64,000 nt of DNA from Microcoleus sp. EPA2 (GCA_020882975.1 JAHRFD010000006.1:124001-188000); one strand, 5' to 3'. Positions 34,706 through 44,803 are shown, counted from the stretch's first letter. The notes: a model not told the origin generated them from the letters alone. Numbers and translations are program-made.

Positions 34706-36376
34706 CTAATCCAGTTGGATGTCTTGGATGCGCTGTTTATAAGGTTGGTTATTTTGTTGAATATCTTGTTGTTCTTGCTCAATTAATTGTATCCAGATAT
34801 CATTCCAACTTGACTGTGGATTAACAAGTTCTGCATTCGGTAGCAGCTCGCTTGCATTTCGAGCGAGCATATAATCTTCTGCGATCGCTATAATAACGCT
34901 ATCGAGTTCTTGTAAGAATTGTATAGGCAGTTGTGAAGCTCGTTCAATTCCTAAGTAAATGGTGGGTGGTGCAGTTGCAGAGTTATCCGGGTTATTTTCC
35001 TGTTCAATAAGCAAAATTGAAAGGGCTTCGATTGGGTTACAAGCAATCACAGCTCGCTCAATTTCTCCGGTAGTAGCTACCCAGAAAGCAGCTTCAGATG
35101 ACAGGGGATGGGTTGTAGTAAAGTTGCCTCTTTCATCGAGAACAAAAGCAAACCGGGCTTCCCCCTCAAGCGTCCGTGCCGTAAAGACAGCCTTTTCGGA
35201 GGCGGCATACAACCAAGAATGAGAGTGCAATAATTCAAGCAATTCTAAAGGTAAACTGTACTCGACTGCTAGATACGATCGCACTTTTTGCCACTGAGTT
35301 TCATTCCTTTCAGGCAGGATTGATAGTTGTAACTCTAACTCATTTGCTGTTGCAGGAGTAGCAGGTGCGGTTGTTTCTAGCTCAGATTGTGACAACTCTA
35401 ATTTATTTGCTGTTGTTGCAAGAGTTGCAGGTGCGCTTGCTGCTAGCTCAAATTGTGACAACTCTAACTCATTTGCTGTTGCAGGAGTTGCAGCCGCGCC
35501 TGCTACTAGCTCAAATTGTGACGACTCTAACTCATTTTCCTCTGCCTCACTGGGGGCGATAGCTAAGTGTTGTGGCTGCATTAAAGGTTCAATTAGGGCG
35601 TTATCTCGCCCTTTGTCATAGCTAACGCTTCGATGCTTCTGCAATCCAGAAAAAGTGTAAGCTTTACCCAACTGAGTGCCACTGAAAGCGACTCCATTTA
35701 AGTTGTAAGAAATGCCTTTACTGAACCCAGTTCGAGTTAGTCTGACTTGCACCTCTACACCTTGTTGCTGCAACCGCTCAACGAATTCTGGCATACTTGG
35801 GTTGTCTAGGGTAACTTCATCAATTAGGTCTTGCAATTGCACCCTGACGCTCTTGTTTCCCTTGCTTTGTAAGTGCCTGTGTTCTCCTGTAGTCGGAGCT
35901 CGCTTGTCTTTTTCCCAACTCGACGCGACAATTTCTAGATTGTAGTCCTGTTCGAGCTGGCGAATAGTTTCTTGGCTTTTGTAATAATCCCAGCTATCGT
36001 CAACGACACTTCCATCTAGGCGAATGCGACTGGCGACGATGTGAATGTGGTCGTGTTCTGTATCGCTGTGCTTGACAACTGTATACTGGTTGTTATCAAA
36101 TCCCATCGTTTTCATGTAGTCGGCTGCGATCGCCAGCCAGCGCTGGTCATTTTCTTCAGAGTCTTGTAGTTTTTGGGTGCGATCGACAGATAAAGTGGCG
36201 TGAAAAACTGCTACTTTCAGGTTAGGTCTTAGTTGTCGGGCGATCGCAAATTCAGCAGCGAGTTCTTCAGGAGTCTGTCCGCACATAGTGCCGCCAATCA
36301 GGTAAGCGTCTTTTTTGCCCAGCACGTAGTTCAGACAGCCCCTAAAGCCTGTACCTTTGATTTGTTTGCCGATCAT
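34706..36376 (-). CDS. Relaxase (MOBP-like), conjugative mobilisation nuclease
   Basis: The DNA nickase that starts plasmid transfer at oriT. The relaxase domain (about 1-280) starts MIGKQIKGTGFRGCLNYVLG, and the HUH-type motif reads KHSDTEHDHIHIVASRIR, giving three metal-binding histidines after the conserved H-x-D. The tyrosine is likely near the N-terminus (Y17 in CLNYVLG). The segment about 275-355 is a set of four ~25-residue repeats (ANELELSQFEL and alanine/threonine-proline runs). The C-terminal part (about 355-540) is an extra domain with FAFVLDERGNFTTTHPLSS. The protein follows mobC by 65 bp on the same strand. Confidence 0.85.
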   Translation of the reverse strand: MIGKQIKGTGFRGCLNYVLGKKDAYLIGGTMCGQTPEELAAEFAIARQLRPNLKVAVFHATLSVDRTQKLQDSEENDQRWLAIAADYMKTMGFDNNQYTVVKHSDTEHDHIHIVASRIRLDGSVVDDSWDYYKSQETIRQLEQDYNLEIVASSWEKDKRAPTTGEHRHLQSKGNKSVRVQLQDLIDEVTLDNPSMPEFVERLQQQGVEVQVRLTRTGFSKGISYNLNGVAFSGTQLGKAYTFSGLQKHRSVSYDKGRDNALIEPLMQPQHLAIAPSEAEENELESSQFELVAGAAATPATANELELSQFELAASAPATLATTANKLELSQSELETTAPATPATANELELQLSILPERNETQWQKVRSYLAVEYSLPLELLELLHSHSWLYAASEKAVFTARTLEGEARFAFVLDERGNFTTTHPLSSEAAFWVATTGEIERAVIACNPIEALSILLIEQENNPDNSATAPPTIYLGIERASQLPIQFLQELDSVIIAIAEDYMLARNASELLPNAELVNPQSSWNDIWIQLIEQEQQDIQQNNQPYKQRIQDIQLD

Positions 36377-36441
36377 AATCGAAAAACCGTCAGTTTCACA
36401 GCATCGATTGCTCAGGCGGTAAAGCCCAGGCTTGTTAATAA

Positions 36442-36873
36442 TTAGCGTACTGTGGATTTGGCGAGGTTTGCAACTATTGCTTTAATTGCATCTTGGTTTT
36501 CTCGAATGAGTTGCTGTACTTTTTCTAAGAGTCCTGTATTGACAACAACGGGTTCTCCCAATGCCACAGCACTATTGCAAGCTTTAGCAATCTGATTGAG
36601 GTTGTTTCCTGCAATTCTAAATTGGGCATCAATCTTGCACAAAACTTGATAGGCTTTTAAGTCAAATGCAGCTATAGGACGTGGTATGGCTCTCTTCAAT
36701 GCTGCACGGCGCATGAAGTCGCTCATGCTTAAATTTACTTGCTCTGCTCTTGCTTTAATTTGGCTGTAATCCGAGTCAGACAATCTTATTTCCAGCCGAC
36801 TTGAAAGTCTGTGATTTGACTGATTTGACTGATTTGGCTGACTTTGAGGCAATTTTTTGAGCTTCATAGCCAT
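36442..36873 (-). CDS. mobC: MobC-like relaxosome accessory protein
   Basis: A ribbon-helix-helix N-terminal part (RLEIRLSDSDYSQIKARAEQ and LSMSDFMRRAALKR) is followed by the MobC signature helix FRIAGNNLNQIAKACNS. MobC proteins open DNA at the transfer origin and help place the relaxase. It is the first gene of the pair with the relaxase, and the conserved upstream element (copy 4) lies about 80-100 bp before it. Confidence 0.85.
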   Translation of the reverse strand: MAMKLKKLPQSQPNQSNQSNHRLSSRLEIRLSDSDYSQIKARAEQVNLSMSDFMRRAALKRAIPRPIAAFDLKAYQVLCKIDAQFRIAGNNLNQIAKACNSAVALGEPVVVNTGLLEKVQQLIRENQDAIKAIVANLAKSTVR

Positions 36874-36951
36874 GATAATAGTTAAGTTTATCTCATTTTA
36901 TAAATATATAACTACTTCCAACTTCACCCAAAAGAGGAAAATTGGAGTGTA

Positions 36952-36975
36952 AAGTGACCCCCGCCATCTGAGGAT
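36952..36975 (-). promoter_or_regulatory. Conserved palindromic upstream element, copy 4 (mobC)
   Basis: Coding-strand reading: CCTCAGATGGCGGGGG then TCACTTTACACT. The core is less symmetric than the others, but GGGGGTCACTTTA after it is exact. It ends about 79 bp before the mobC start. Confidence 0.6.
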
Positions 36976-37805
36976 AACTGGTTGCGATCGCTACTCAATA
37001 ACTGATGAGCCTACCATTTGTTTTTTAAAGTGTTTGCTCGACACGCTCGGCGTTGTCAACTCCTTCTCCTCTCTAATTTATTAGAGCTGTATAATATTCA
37101 GCTTAATTTGTATTACAGTTAGCTACATTTGTCATTAAAGCTTAAGAAAGTCTTAAACCCTACGTTGCGGTTAGGATTCCGCAAAAGGAGGGTGCATTAT
37201 TTTTATTTAAAAGTAATAAATAAGGTTTTGTACGGACAAAACCATTGCTTGCTACTAATCGAGAACAGCCATAACCTGGCTCAACAAGCAGGTGGCACGA
37301 ACAGCACAAAAAAGCAGCAAAGGGACAGAAAAACTCAGGCTATTGCCGGACATTTTCGGATAAAAACAGGTATAATGCAGTCCTGGCTCTTGCCTGGATT
37401 CTACCTGTTTTTGTACAGCTATTGCCTGATTTTATACGGCATTTGCCAGACTTTTACCCTCCAAAACAAAAGCGCGATTAAGAGCGTTTTTAACAAAATC
37501 CGAATTGATTTAATAGTCAAGTTACCATCTCTGAATTGAATTAAAAATCAAGTTAAAAAAGAAGTGTAAGGAAATTGGCAGTACCGCAGCCGTTATGCCA
37601 GCCTTGACAGTTAACGTATAAATCTGTGATGTACGGGAGAAAAGTTGAGCTAGTAGATAGCTGCTGTACGTTGGGGAAACACACCGCACTCCCGCTGGCA
37701 ACTAATGTTGAAAAGCAATGCAGTAATGCAGTAGAGTTAGGATACTGCTCAGCAGCAACGCAAACGGGCTACCTTATCCTAATTCAACTTGACTGTAAGC
37801 AGGCT
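36976..37805. other. Long leader region before hsdR
   Basis: About 830 bp with no gene I can support. It contains a small hairpin GACA-CGC/GCG-TTGTC (37036-37056) and TATAATATTCAG (37090), a fair -10. A possible promoter for hsdR lies in the AT-rich part. The 136-codon frame at 37129 starts with TTG and has no family resemblance. oriT would be expected near mobC, but I cannot identify a nic site. Confidence 0.4.
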
Positions 37806-40187
37806 ATGGGTCTTAATGAAGCTGATACTTGTCGCAAATACGTTCTGCCCAAACTTCAAGAATGGGATAAAGAACCTCATTTCCTAACAGAGCAATATTA
37901 CATTGATGCGGGTCGAATTTTAATAGCGGGAGGCAAAATTCGCCGTCGCAAGCGCCTATTTGCTGATTATCTGCTCTGTTACACTCGCGATTTTCCTTTA
38001 GCTGTTGTTGAAGCAAAGCGAAAATACAAACACGCTCAGGATGGGTTGCAGCAAGCTAAAAAATATGCTGAAGTTTTGGGTTTAAAGTTTGCTTACTCTA
38101 CGAACGGTCAAAGCATTTATGAATTTGATTACACGACTGGATTAATGACTCAAATGGACTCGTTTCCCAGTCCTAATGAGCTTTGGGCAAGGTTGAGGCA
38201 ATCTGAGGGATTGAGCGATGAAGTAGCAGGGGAACTGCTGACACCCTTTGATTTGACGGGCGGGAAAATCCCTCGCTATTACCAGCGCATCGCCATTCAC
38301 CGAGCCATCAAAGCTATCCTCAGCAATCAAAAACGCTTGCTGCTAACCCTCGCCACTGGGACGGGCAAAACTACTGTTGCATTTCAAATCTGTCAAATGT
38401 TGTGGAATTTGGGATGGAATGCAACTGGCGAACACCGCAAACCCAGGATTCTATTTTTAGCAGACCGGAACATCTTAGTTGATGACCCGATGCTCAAAGA
38501 TTTCTCAGCTTTTCCAGAAGATATCATTCACAAAATCCAAGGGGAAGCTGTCAAGAGTCGCGAGATATATTTTGCGATTTATCAAGCAATTGCTAAAGAT
38601 AAAAATAATCCTGGTTTATATCGAGAATATAGCCCTGGTTTCTTTGATTTGATTGTGGTTGATGAGTGTCATCGAGGAAGTGCGCGGGATGATAGCAACT
38701 GGCGAGAAATTCTTGAATATTTCCAACCGGCTTACCAGTTAGGGCTAACTGCTACACCCTTGCGCGATGACAACATTGATACTTACCTATATTTCGGCAA
38801 TCCGCTTTATACCTACTCCTTAGCCCAAGGCATTGAAGACGGGTTTTTAGCGCCTTATCGGGTGCATCGCGTCACCACCAGTTTCGATGCTTTGGGGTGG
38901 CGGCCTAACTATGATGACCTCGATCGCTACGGGCGCGCCATTCCTGATGAAGAATACCAGACAGGAGATTTTGAGCGGGCTGTGGCTCTCAAAGTCAGAA
39001 CGCAAGCGATCGCCCGCCACATTACCGACTTCCTCAAAAAAACTGACCGCTTTGGCAAAACGATCGTCTTTTGTTTGGATGAAGAACACGTTTTGGAAAT
39101 GGTGGCAGCGCTCAACAACCTGAACGCTGATTTGACAAGGCAACACCCCGATTATGTATGCCGCGTGACCGCAGCAGCCGGCGATACAGGGAAATCGCAG
39201 CTTTATAAATTCAAAGACGTACTCACCCAGACCCCGGCGATCGCAGTGACTTCCCGGCTGCTGACAACTGGTGTAGACATTCCCACCTGCAAAAACGTTG
39301 TCCTGGTGCGGGTCATTCGATCGATGACTGACTTCAAACAAATTGTTGGGCGTGGCACCCGTGTCGATGAAGATAACGGCAAGCTGTTCTTCAACATCCT
39401 CGACTATACCCAGAGCACTCGCTTATTTGCCGATCCAGCCTTTGACGGCAAACCGGCTTTGATTGAAACCGAGGCGATGAACGATGAAGGGCAAACAATT
39501 GAAGGCAGCCAGCAAGTCATAGAACCAGAACAGCCAGAAGCGGATGAAGTTGAACCTGCCGAAGGTGATGCCCCTCGCGGCTTTACTGGTGTACCTGATG
39601 ATGACGACACACCACCCCGCAAATATTACTTTGATGGCGGCCAGTGCGAAGTCATCGGCGAAGTGGTCTATGAACTCGACCCCAATGGCAACCGGCTTCG
39701 TTCCTTCAAGCTGGTAGACTATACCAAAGAGCAAGTCCGCACCCTCTACCGCTCGGTGCTAGAAATTCAGCAGCGGTGGGTAAATCCAGAAGAGCGATCG
39801 CTCCTTATCGACCAGTTAGCAGACAGAGGAATTGACTTTGAGGACTTGAAAGCCGCCACCAATCAACCAGACGCAGACCCCTTTGATTTACTGTGTCACA
39901 TTGCGTTTAATGCGCCAGTGATGACTTGCAAGCAGCGGGCCGAACGGCTAAAACGGCATAATAAAGACTTTTTCGATCGGTACAGCGCGGATGCTAAGGC
40001 AATCCTTGAAATTCTAGTTGACGGTTACGCTCAAGGTGGGCCACAGCAGTTGGTAATGCCAGCATCTCTGAAGGTGAAACCAGTTGAAAAGTATGGCAAC
40101 GTGCGGGAAATTGCTGCTAAATTTGGCGGGGCGGATAAATTGAAACAGGCAGTCGAGCAGTTACAAACTTTGTTGTATTCGGCTTAA
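37806..40187 (+). CDS. hsdR: Type I restriction enzyme R subunit (motor/nuclease)
   Basis: The ATP-driven translocase and nuclease of a type I restriction complex. The nuclease motif lies in PLAVVEAKRKYKHAQDGL (about 60-77), with E-A-K as the catalytic pair. Helicase motifs are LATGTGKTTVAF (about 181-192) and DECH at 286-289 within VVDECHRGSARDD. ATPLRDDNID and later VGRGTRVDEDNG are further helicase motifs. The C-terminus (about 705-793) carries the helical domain that docks on the methyltransferase: FFDRYSADAKAILEIL to QLQTLLYS. I use the ATG at 37806 (MGLNEADTCRKY), because the upstream ~60 codons to 37626 are unlike the family. It is first in a four-gene operon. Confidence 0.9.
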   Translation: MGLNEADTCRKYVLPKLQEWDKEPHFLTEQYYIDAGRILIAGGKIRRRKRLFADYLLCYTRDFPLAVVEAKRKYKHAQDGLQQAKKYAEVLGLKFAYSTNGQSIYEFDYTTGLMTQMDSFPSPNELWARLRQSEGLSDEVAGELLTPFDLTGGKIPRYYQRIAIHRAIKAILSNQKRLLLTLATGTGKTTVAFQICQMLWNLGWNATGEHRKPRILFLADRNILVDDPMLKDFSAFPEDIIHKIQGEAVKSREIYFAIYQAIAKDKNNPGLYREYSPGFFDLIVVDECHRGSARDDSNWREILEYFQPAYQLGLTATPLRDDNIDTYLYFGNPLYTYSLAQGIEDGFLAPYRVHRVTTSFDALGWRPNYDDLDRYGRAIPDEEYQTGDFERAVALKVRTQAIARHITDFLKKTDRFGKTIVFCLDEEHVLEMVAALNNLNADLTRQHPDYVCRVTAAAGDTGKSQLYKFKDVLTQTPAIAVTSRLLTTGVDIPTCKNVVLVRVIRSMTDFKQIVGRGTRVDEDNGKLFFNILDYTQSTRLFADPAFDGKPALIETEAMNDEGQTIEGSQQVIEPEQPEADEVEPAEGDAPRGFTGVPDDDDTPPRKYYFDGGQCEVIGEVVYELDPNGNRLRSFKLVDYTKEQVRTLYRSVLEIQQRWVNPEERSLLIDQLADRGIDFEDLKAATNQPDADPFDLLCHIAFNAPVMTCKQRAERLKRHNKDFFDRYSADAKAILEILVDGYAQGGPQQLVMPASLKVKPVEKYGNVREIAAKFGGADKLKQAVEQLQTLLYSA

Positions 40188-40207
40188 TAAAACTGAAGGA
40201 GGTTGTA

Positions 40208-41545
40208 ATGTCAGTAGAACAAAAACCGATTTGCGTAGTAATTGACACAAGTATATGGAGACAAGACTCTAATCTTTTGCTGAGAACTCCTATGGGTTCG
40301 GCATTACGTTACATCCTCAAACAAAGTAGTGGAAAAATAGGTCTGCCAGAAATTATAGAAGAGGAACTGACGAGAAATACAGTCGAACAAGGACTTGAGG
40401 CGGTTGAAAAAATTAACAAAGGCTTTAAAGTTATTGAAGTGATTATGGGTTGTAGGTGTTTTTATGAAGTCCCGGACGAAGCTCAATTGCAAGCTACTGT
40501 TACAGAAAGATTAACTGACTTAAATGACTTAATTATTAGGATTCCTTTTACATTTGAACACGCCAAATCAGCACTGAGGAGAATCAATGAAAAATCTCAG
40601 CCTAATGGAGAAAGTAATCAGCAATTTAAAGATTCTGCTATTTGGGAAGCAATATTAACACTTTCAAACTCATATATTATATATTTTATTAGTGGTGATA
40701 AAGCCTTCTTTAAAGGCAAAGAATGTAAAACTAATGAACTAGCTGACAACTTGTTAAATGATTGTATAAAAATTGGTGGAATGGTATCTATTTATAATAA
40801 TATGGCATCGTGTCTTAAAGTTCTTCAAAAGAATGTTCCACCCCTTAACTACTCTGATATTATTCTAAAAATTGATAGCGTTATTAATCTACGATTAAAA
40901 CCAGAATTAGTTAGCGAAATTGGATTTGAAATAGCTGGGCTTGCAATGAAAGTATCATCTGTTTCAGCTTTTTTCACAGAAATGAAGGGAAAATTAGCAT
41001 TAAGCTTTGAGCTTTACTACCATTGCAATGATGTACAACATAATGGGGTTAATGAAAGGAAAGATGCTATTTTGAGAACTAAAGGAGATTGCTTATATGA
41101 ATTGGATAATCAAATGATTTCTGATATAAAAATGGATTTTGAAAGAATCTACTGGGTAGAGCCAAGCGGAGAAGCAGGTAGACGAGGCATTGTATATGCT
41201 TCTGGTACTATGGGAGGTATTGAGCAAGTTAACTATACCTTTAGAGAACCCGTTGATTTTATCCGTTTTCCAAACTTGGACTGGAAGGAGCGAGTCAAGA
41301 AAGTACGCAAAGATCAGCAAGACTTTTTTAAGGATTATAGTAAAGAAGCAAGAGCAGTTTTAGAAACCTTGTTAGATAAATATGCAGAAGAAGGAGTTGC
41401 AGCGTTGGAAATTCCTAGTTCAATAATGAAGTACAGTGAATTTGAGCAGTATGGTGATATATTTAAAATTTTGGAACTATTTGGAGATGAGCGAAATTTA
41501 ACAAATATAGTTAGGCAGCTTCAAAAGTTGTTGTACTCAGTGTAA
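40208..41545 (+). CDS. PIN-like nuclease with HsdR-type C-terminal docking domain
   Basis: The N-terminal 165 residues look like a PIN-type nuclease (DUF4935 class): CVVIDTSIW with D13, GLPEIIEEEL with acidic residues at 48-53, FKDSAIWEAIL with D142, and YFISGDKAFF with D164. These supply the usual acidic cluster. The C-terminal ~85 residues copy the end of the adjacent HsdR: DFFKDYSKEARAVLE versus DFFDRYSADAKAILE, then KYAEEG, FEQYGDI, FGDE, and QLQKLLYSV versus QLQTLLYSA. So it may bind the methyltransferase as HsdR does. The middle part (205-355) is a beta-rich unknown domain. It follows hsdR by 20 bp with AAGGAGG, and its DNA is visibly more AT-rich than hsdR and hsdM. It may be an RNA-cleaving guard of the restriction complex; PIN enzymes usually act on RNA. 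Confidence 0.75.
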   Translation: MSVEQKPICVVIDTSIWRQDSNLLLRTPMGSALRYILKQSSGKIGLPEIIEEELTRNTVEQGLEAVEKINKGFKVIEVIMGCRCFYEVPDEAQLQATVTERLTDLNDLIIRIPFTFEHAKSALRRINEKSQPNGESNQQFKDSAIWEAILTLSNSYIIYFISGDKAFFKGKECKTNELADNLLNDCIKIGGMVSIYNNMASCLKVLQKNVPPLNYSDIILKIDSVINLRLKPELVSEIGFEIAGLAMKVSSVSAFFTEMKGKLALSFELYYHCNDVQHNGVNERKDAILRTKGDCLYELDNQMISDIKMDFERIYWVEPSGEAGRRGIVYASGTMGGIEQVNYTFREPVDFIRFPNLDWKERVKKVRKDQQDFFKDYSKEARAVLETLLDKYAEEGVAALEIPSSIMKYSEFEQYGDIFKILELFGDERNLTNIVRQLQKLLYSV

Positions 41546-41598
41546 GCTGAAACGCAAGAACTCCTTATATAACTAACATTAGTTGACTTTTTATTGAA

Positions 41599-43410
41599 AT
41601 GCCAAAACGCACCACTTCCAAAACTGATAAACCCATTGCCACCGCTCAACGTCTCGGTAGCGCGATCAAGTCTGCGCGTGACATCATGCGAAAAGATAAG
41701 GGGATGAATGGGGAATTAGACCGTTTGCCCCAATTCACTTGGATTCTTTTCCTCAAGCTTTTAGATGATGTGGAGAAAGTCAGAGAAGAAGAAGCTTTTT
41801 TAGAGGGAACGCTTGACAAGTACAAGCCGCTGATTGAATCGCCCTACCGCTGGCGCGATTGGGCTGCTGATGATGAAGGAATGAGCGGCGATGACTTGCT
41901 GAAATTCATTAACAATGATGAGGTGACGCTGCGGGACGGCATAAAAAGCCCCGGTTTGTTTGCTTATTTGCGGAGTCTTCAAAGTGCGACGGGGCGCGAT
42001 CGCAAAGATGTCATCCGCCAAGTGTTCAACGATGTCACCAACCGCATGATTAGCGGTGCACTGCTGCGAGATGTGGTGAACAAGGTTAATGACATTCACT
42101 TCGATAACTCAGAGGAAGTGAACATCCTCAGCAACCTCTACGAGTCGATGCTCAAGGAGATGCGGGACGCTGCGGGGGATTCTGGGGAGTTCTACACGCC
42201 ACGGCCGGTGGTGCGATTCATCGTGAAGGTGCTTGACCCGAAATTAGGTGAAACTATCCATGACCCCGCTTGCGGCACGGCTGGGTTTTTGGTGGAAACT
42301 TACGAACATCTCAAAACACAATGCCAGCCGAAAGACTGGGAGATTTTGCAATCAAGTTTATCTGGAATTGAAGCCAAGCCTTTGCCGTTTATGCTGGCTC
42401 AAATGAATTTGTTACTGCACGGCGTTGAATACCCAGATGTTGAGCGGAGAAACAGTTTAGCTAGAGCGATTAACCAGATTGGGGTAAAAGACCAAGTTGA
42501 TATTATTCTGACTAACCCGCCGTTTGGAGGTGAGGAAGAAGCAAAAATCAAGGATAATTTTCCCCCAGAAATGCAAACATCGGAAACGACTCTGCTTTTC
42601 ATCCAGCTAATTATGCGCTTGCTCAAACGCCAGCCTAAACCTGGGCGGGCGGGAATTGTCGTACCAAATGGCACATTGTTCGGTGATGGTCTTTGCGCCA
42701 AAGTTAAGGAAAAGTTACTGATTGAATTTAACTTACATACTATTGTTAGATTGCCGAATGGAGTCTTTGCACCTTATACGGGCATTCCAACTAACCTGTT
42801 ATTTTTTGATGCTTCTGGCCCGACTGAGGAAATTTGGTATTATGAGTTAACGTTATCTGACGGTCGCAAGAATTACAGCAAAACGAAGCCGATTCAAGAT
42901 AATGAGTTTAATGAGTGTTTAGCCTGGTGGAACAATCGGGAGGAAAACCAAAGCACTTGGAAGTACCGTTTTAGAGAAACTTACGACAAAGCTAAAGCTG
43001 AAGCGCAGCCCTGTTGGGATGCTGCAAGAGAAGCTGAGGCGATCGCTAACCAGTGCACCAGGAAAGTCAAGGAGTTAGACGGGCAAATCCAGACACTCAA
43101 TGCTTCAATTCTGGACTTCGCGCCGGCTAAACAAAATAAGGTCATTCAAGACCAGATTCGGACGCTCAAGAACGAGCAAGCCGAAGCGCGGGAAGAGGAG
43201 CGACAACAGCGCCAGATTGCTAAGGAGTCTCAGGCTAAGGGTGATGCAATTTACTGGCCCATTTTTAACCTTGACAAGAAGAACCCCAATGCTCGGGATG
43301 ATTTTGAACATCTGCCGCCAGAGCAGTTAGTTGCCGATATCTGGGCGAAAGAACAGCGGATTTTAGAGATTTTGGGTGAAATTAAGACTATATTAAAAAG
43401 GGAAGATTGA
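41599..43410 (+). CDS. hsdM: Type I DNA methyltransferase M subunit
   Basis: An N6-adenine methyltransferase of the type I class. The SAM-binding motif is DPACGTAGFLVETYE (about 221-235) and the catalytic motif is NPPFGGEE (about 304-311). The N-terminal helical bundle (LFLKLLDDVEKVREEEAF) is family-typical. The C-terminal 120 residues, including AKAEAQPCWDAAREAEAI and LKNEQAEAREEERQQRQ, are a coiled coil that joins HsdS. The stop overlaps the next start, TGATG. Together with HsdS it protects host DNA. Confidence 0.93.
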   Translation: MPKRTTSKTDKPIATAQRLGSAIKSARDIMRKDKGMNGELDRLPQFTWILFLKLLDDVEKVREEEAFLEGTLDKYKPLIESPYRWRDWAADDEGMSGDDLLKFINNDEVTLRDGIKSPGLFAYLRSLQSATGRDRKDVIRQVFNDVTNRMISGALLRDVVNKVNDIHFDNSEEVNILSNLYESMLKEMRDAAGDSGEFYTPRPVVRFIVKVLDPKLGETIHDPACGTAGFLVETYEHLKTQCQPKDWEILQSSLSGIEAKPLPFMLAQMNLLLHGVEYPDVERRNSLARAINQIGVKDQVDIILTNPPFGGEEEAKIKDNFPPEMQTSETTLLFIQLIMRLLKRQPKPGRAGIVVPNGTLFGDGLCAKVKEKLLIEFNLHTIVRLPNGVFAPYTGIPTNLLFFDASGPTEEIWYYELTLSDGRKNYSKTKPIQDNEFNECLAWWNNREENQSTWKYRFRETYDKAKAEAQPCWDAAREAEAIANQCTRKVKELDGQIQTLNASILDFAPAKQNKVIQDQIRTLKNEQAEAREEERQQRQIAKESQAKGDAIYWPIFNLDKKNPNARDDFEHLPPEQLVADIWAKEQRILEILGEIKTILKRED

Positions 43411-44768
43411 TGATAGAGCTGACTTTCAAGCAAACTCAATCAGAAATGATGGTTCGGGCTGCTGCAACTGTTATATTTAATGGACTTTTAAGAGCAGAAT
43501 TTCCCAATGGTCGATTATCTAGCATTACCGAACATCCCCAATATGGTTTTGGCGCAAGTGCTTCACAAGAGAATTCAGGTATTAAACTGGTTCGGATTAC
43601 AGATTTGCAAGATGGAAAAATTAATTGGGATACAGTTCCCTATTGCCAGTGCGAACAACTGGAGAAATATTTGCTTCAACCCAATGACATTTTATTTGCT
43701 AGAACGGGAGCCACAACTGGCAAAACTCATTTGGTAAAAGAAGCGCCTGCTGCTGTTTTTGCATCTTACTTAATTCGCGTGCGTCCCCAGAAAGAGGTTC
43801 GCTCTGACTACTTATACTATTTTTTTCAATCTGATGTTTATTGGAGACAAATCATTGAAGAAAAAGAAGGGTCTGCACAGCCCAATGTTAATGGTCAAAA
43901 GTTAATGAATATCGAAGTGCCAATTGTTGATAATGAAATTCAATCGGCTATTAGCCAATTTCTAGAAATTGTTAGACAGAGGCAAGATGGAAGCATTAAG
44001 CAGCTTCCAGAACTCCCACCCCTCCTAGAGGGGCAGCGGCGTATTGTAGCGCGGATAGAGGAACTGGCTGCTAAGGTGCAAGAGGCGCGGGGGCTGCGCC
44101 GGCAGAGTGCTGAGGAAGCTGAGGCACTCATTAATTCTGCTCTAATTTTGATTTTTGAAAAGCAAATTATTAAACAAGGATGGAACCTTCAGCCTTTAAG
44201 AGAAGGCGCAGAAATATCTAGAGGTAAATTTGCCTATCGTCCTCGAAATGAGCCAAAATTTTATGGAGGAAACATCCCGTTTATTCAAATTGGTGATATA
44301 TCTAAATCAAATAGATATATTCAAGACTATTCACAAACATTAAATCAAGATGGACTAAAGATTAGCCGAATGTTTCCCAAAGGAACTGTCGTGCTAGCCA
44401 TTACAGGTGCTACCATAGGTGTGACTGGAATTTTAGGTTTTGATTCTTGTTTTCCAGATAGTATTGTTGGAATTACTCCTCACCCAAATATTACTATTTC
44501 CGAATTTATCTACTGGTCAGTAGAGTATGTAAAGAAAATTGCCCTTTCAGAAGCAACTCAAACCACACAACCTAACATCAATCTTAAGAACATAGAAAAG
44601 CTCAACATTCCGGTTCCTCCTCTTCCCGAACAGCGCCACATCGTCGCCTACCTCGATAACCTTCAAGCCAAAGTAGACGCACTCAAGCGCCTGCAAGCCG
44701 AAACCGCCGTCGAACTGGATGCCCTGCTGCCATCTATACTCGACAAAGCATTTAAGGGGGAACTGTAG
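43410..44768 (+). CDS. hsdS: Type I restriction specificity subunit
   Basis: Gives sequence recognition to the complex. Two target-recognition domains are seen, about 20-185 (FGASASQENSGIKLVRITD, DILFARTGATTGKT, GSAQPNVNG) and about 235-405 (IPFIQIGDISKSNRYI, GTVVLAITGATIG, ATQTTQPNIN). Each is followed by a conserved coiled region: GQRRIVARIEELAAKVQEARG and PLPEQRHIVAYLDNLQAKVD. The ATG at 43410 overlaps the hsdM stop, and a TTG at 43407 is in frame. It looks complete. The target sequence cannot be read from the protein. Confidence 0.92.
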   Translation: MIELTFKQTQSEMMVRAAATVIFNGLLRAEFPNGRLSSITEHPQYGFGASASQENSGIKLVRITDLQDGKINWDTVPYCQCEQLEKYLLQPNDILFARTGATTGKTHLVKEAPAAVFASYLIRVRPQKEVRSDYLYYFFQSDVYWRQIIEEKEGSAQPNVNGQKLMNIEVPIVDNEIQSAISQFLEIVRQRQDGSIKQLPELPPLLEGQRRIVARIEELAAKVQEARGLRRQSAEEAEALINSALILIFEKQIIKQGWNLQPLREGAEISRGKFAYRPRNEPKFYGGNIPFIQIGDISKSNRYIQDYSQTLNQDGLKISRMFPKGTVVLAITGATIGVTGILGFDSCFPDSIVGITPHPNITISEFIYWSVEYVKKIALSEATQTTQPNINLKNIEKLNIPVPPLPEQRHIVAYLDNLQAKVDALKRLQAETAVELDALLPSILDKAFKGEL

Positions 44769-44803
44769 TAATCAAGAGTATAGCGCCTCAGCTTATAAAT
44801 ATT

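Noticed and set aside
36952-37060. oriT next to mobC
   Set aside because: A TTATCC-like string and a small hairpin are present, but no nic consensus or matching inverted repeat supports a specific site.
37129-37539. 136-codon open frame before hsdR
   Set aside because: TTG start, no ribosome site, no family-like pattern; the AT-rich leader explains an open frame by chance.
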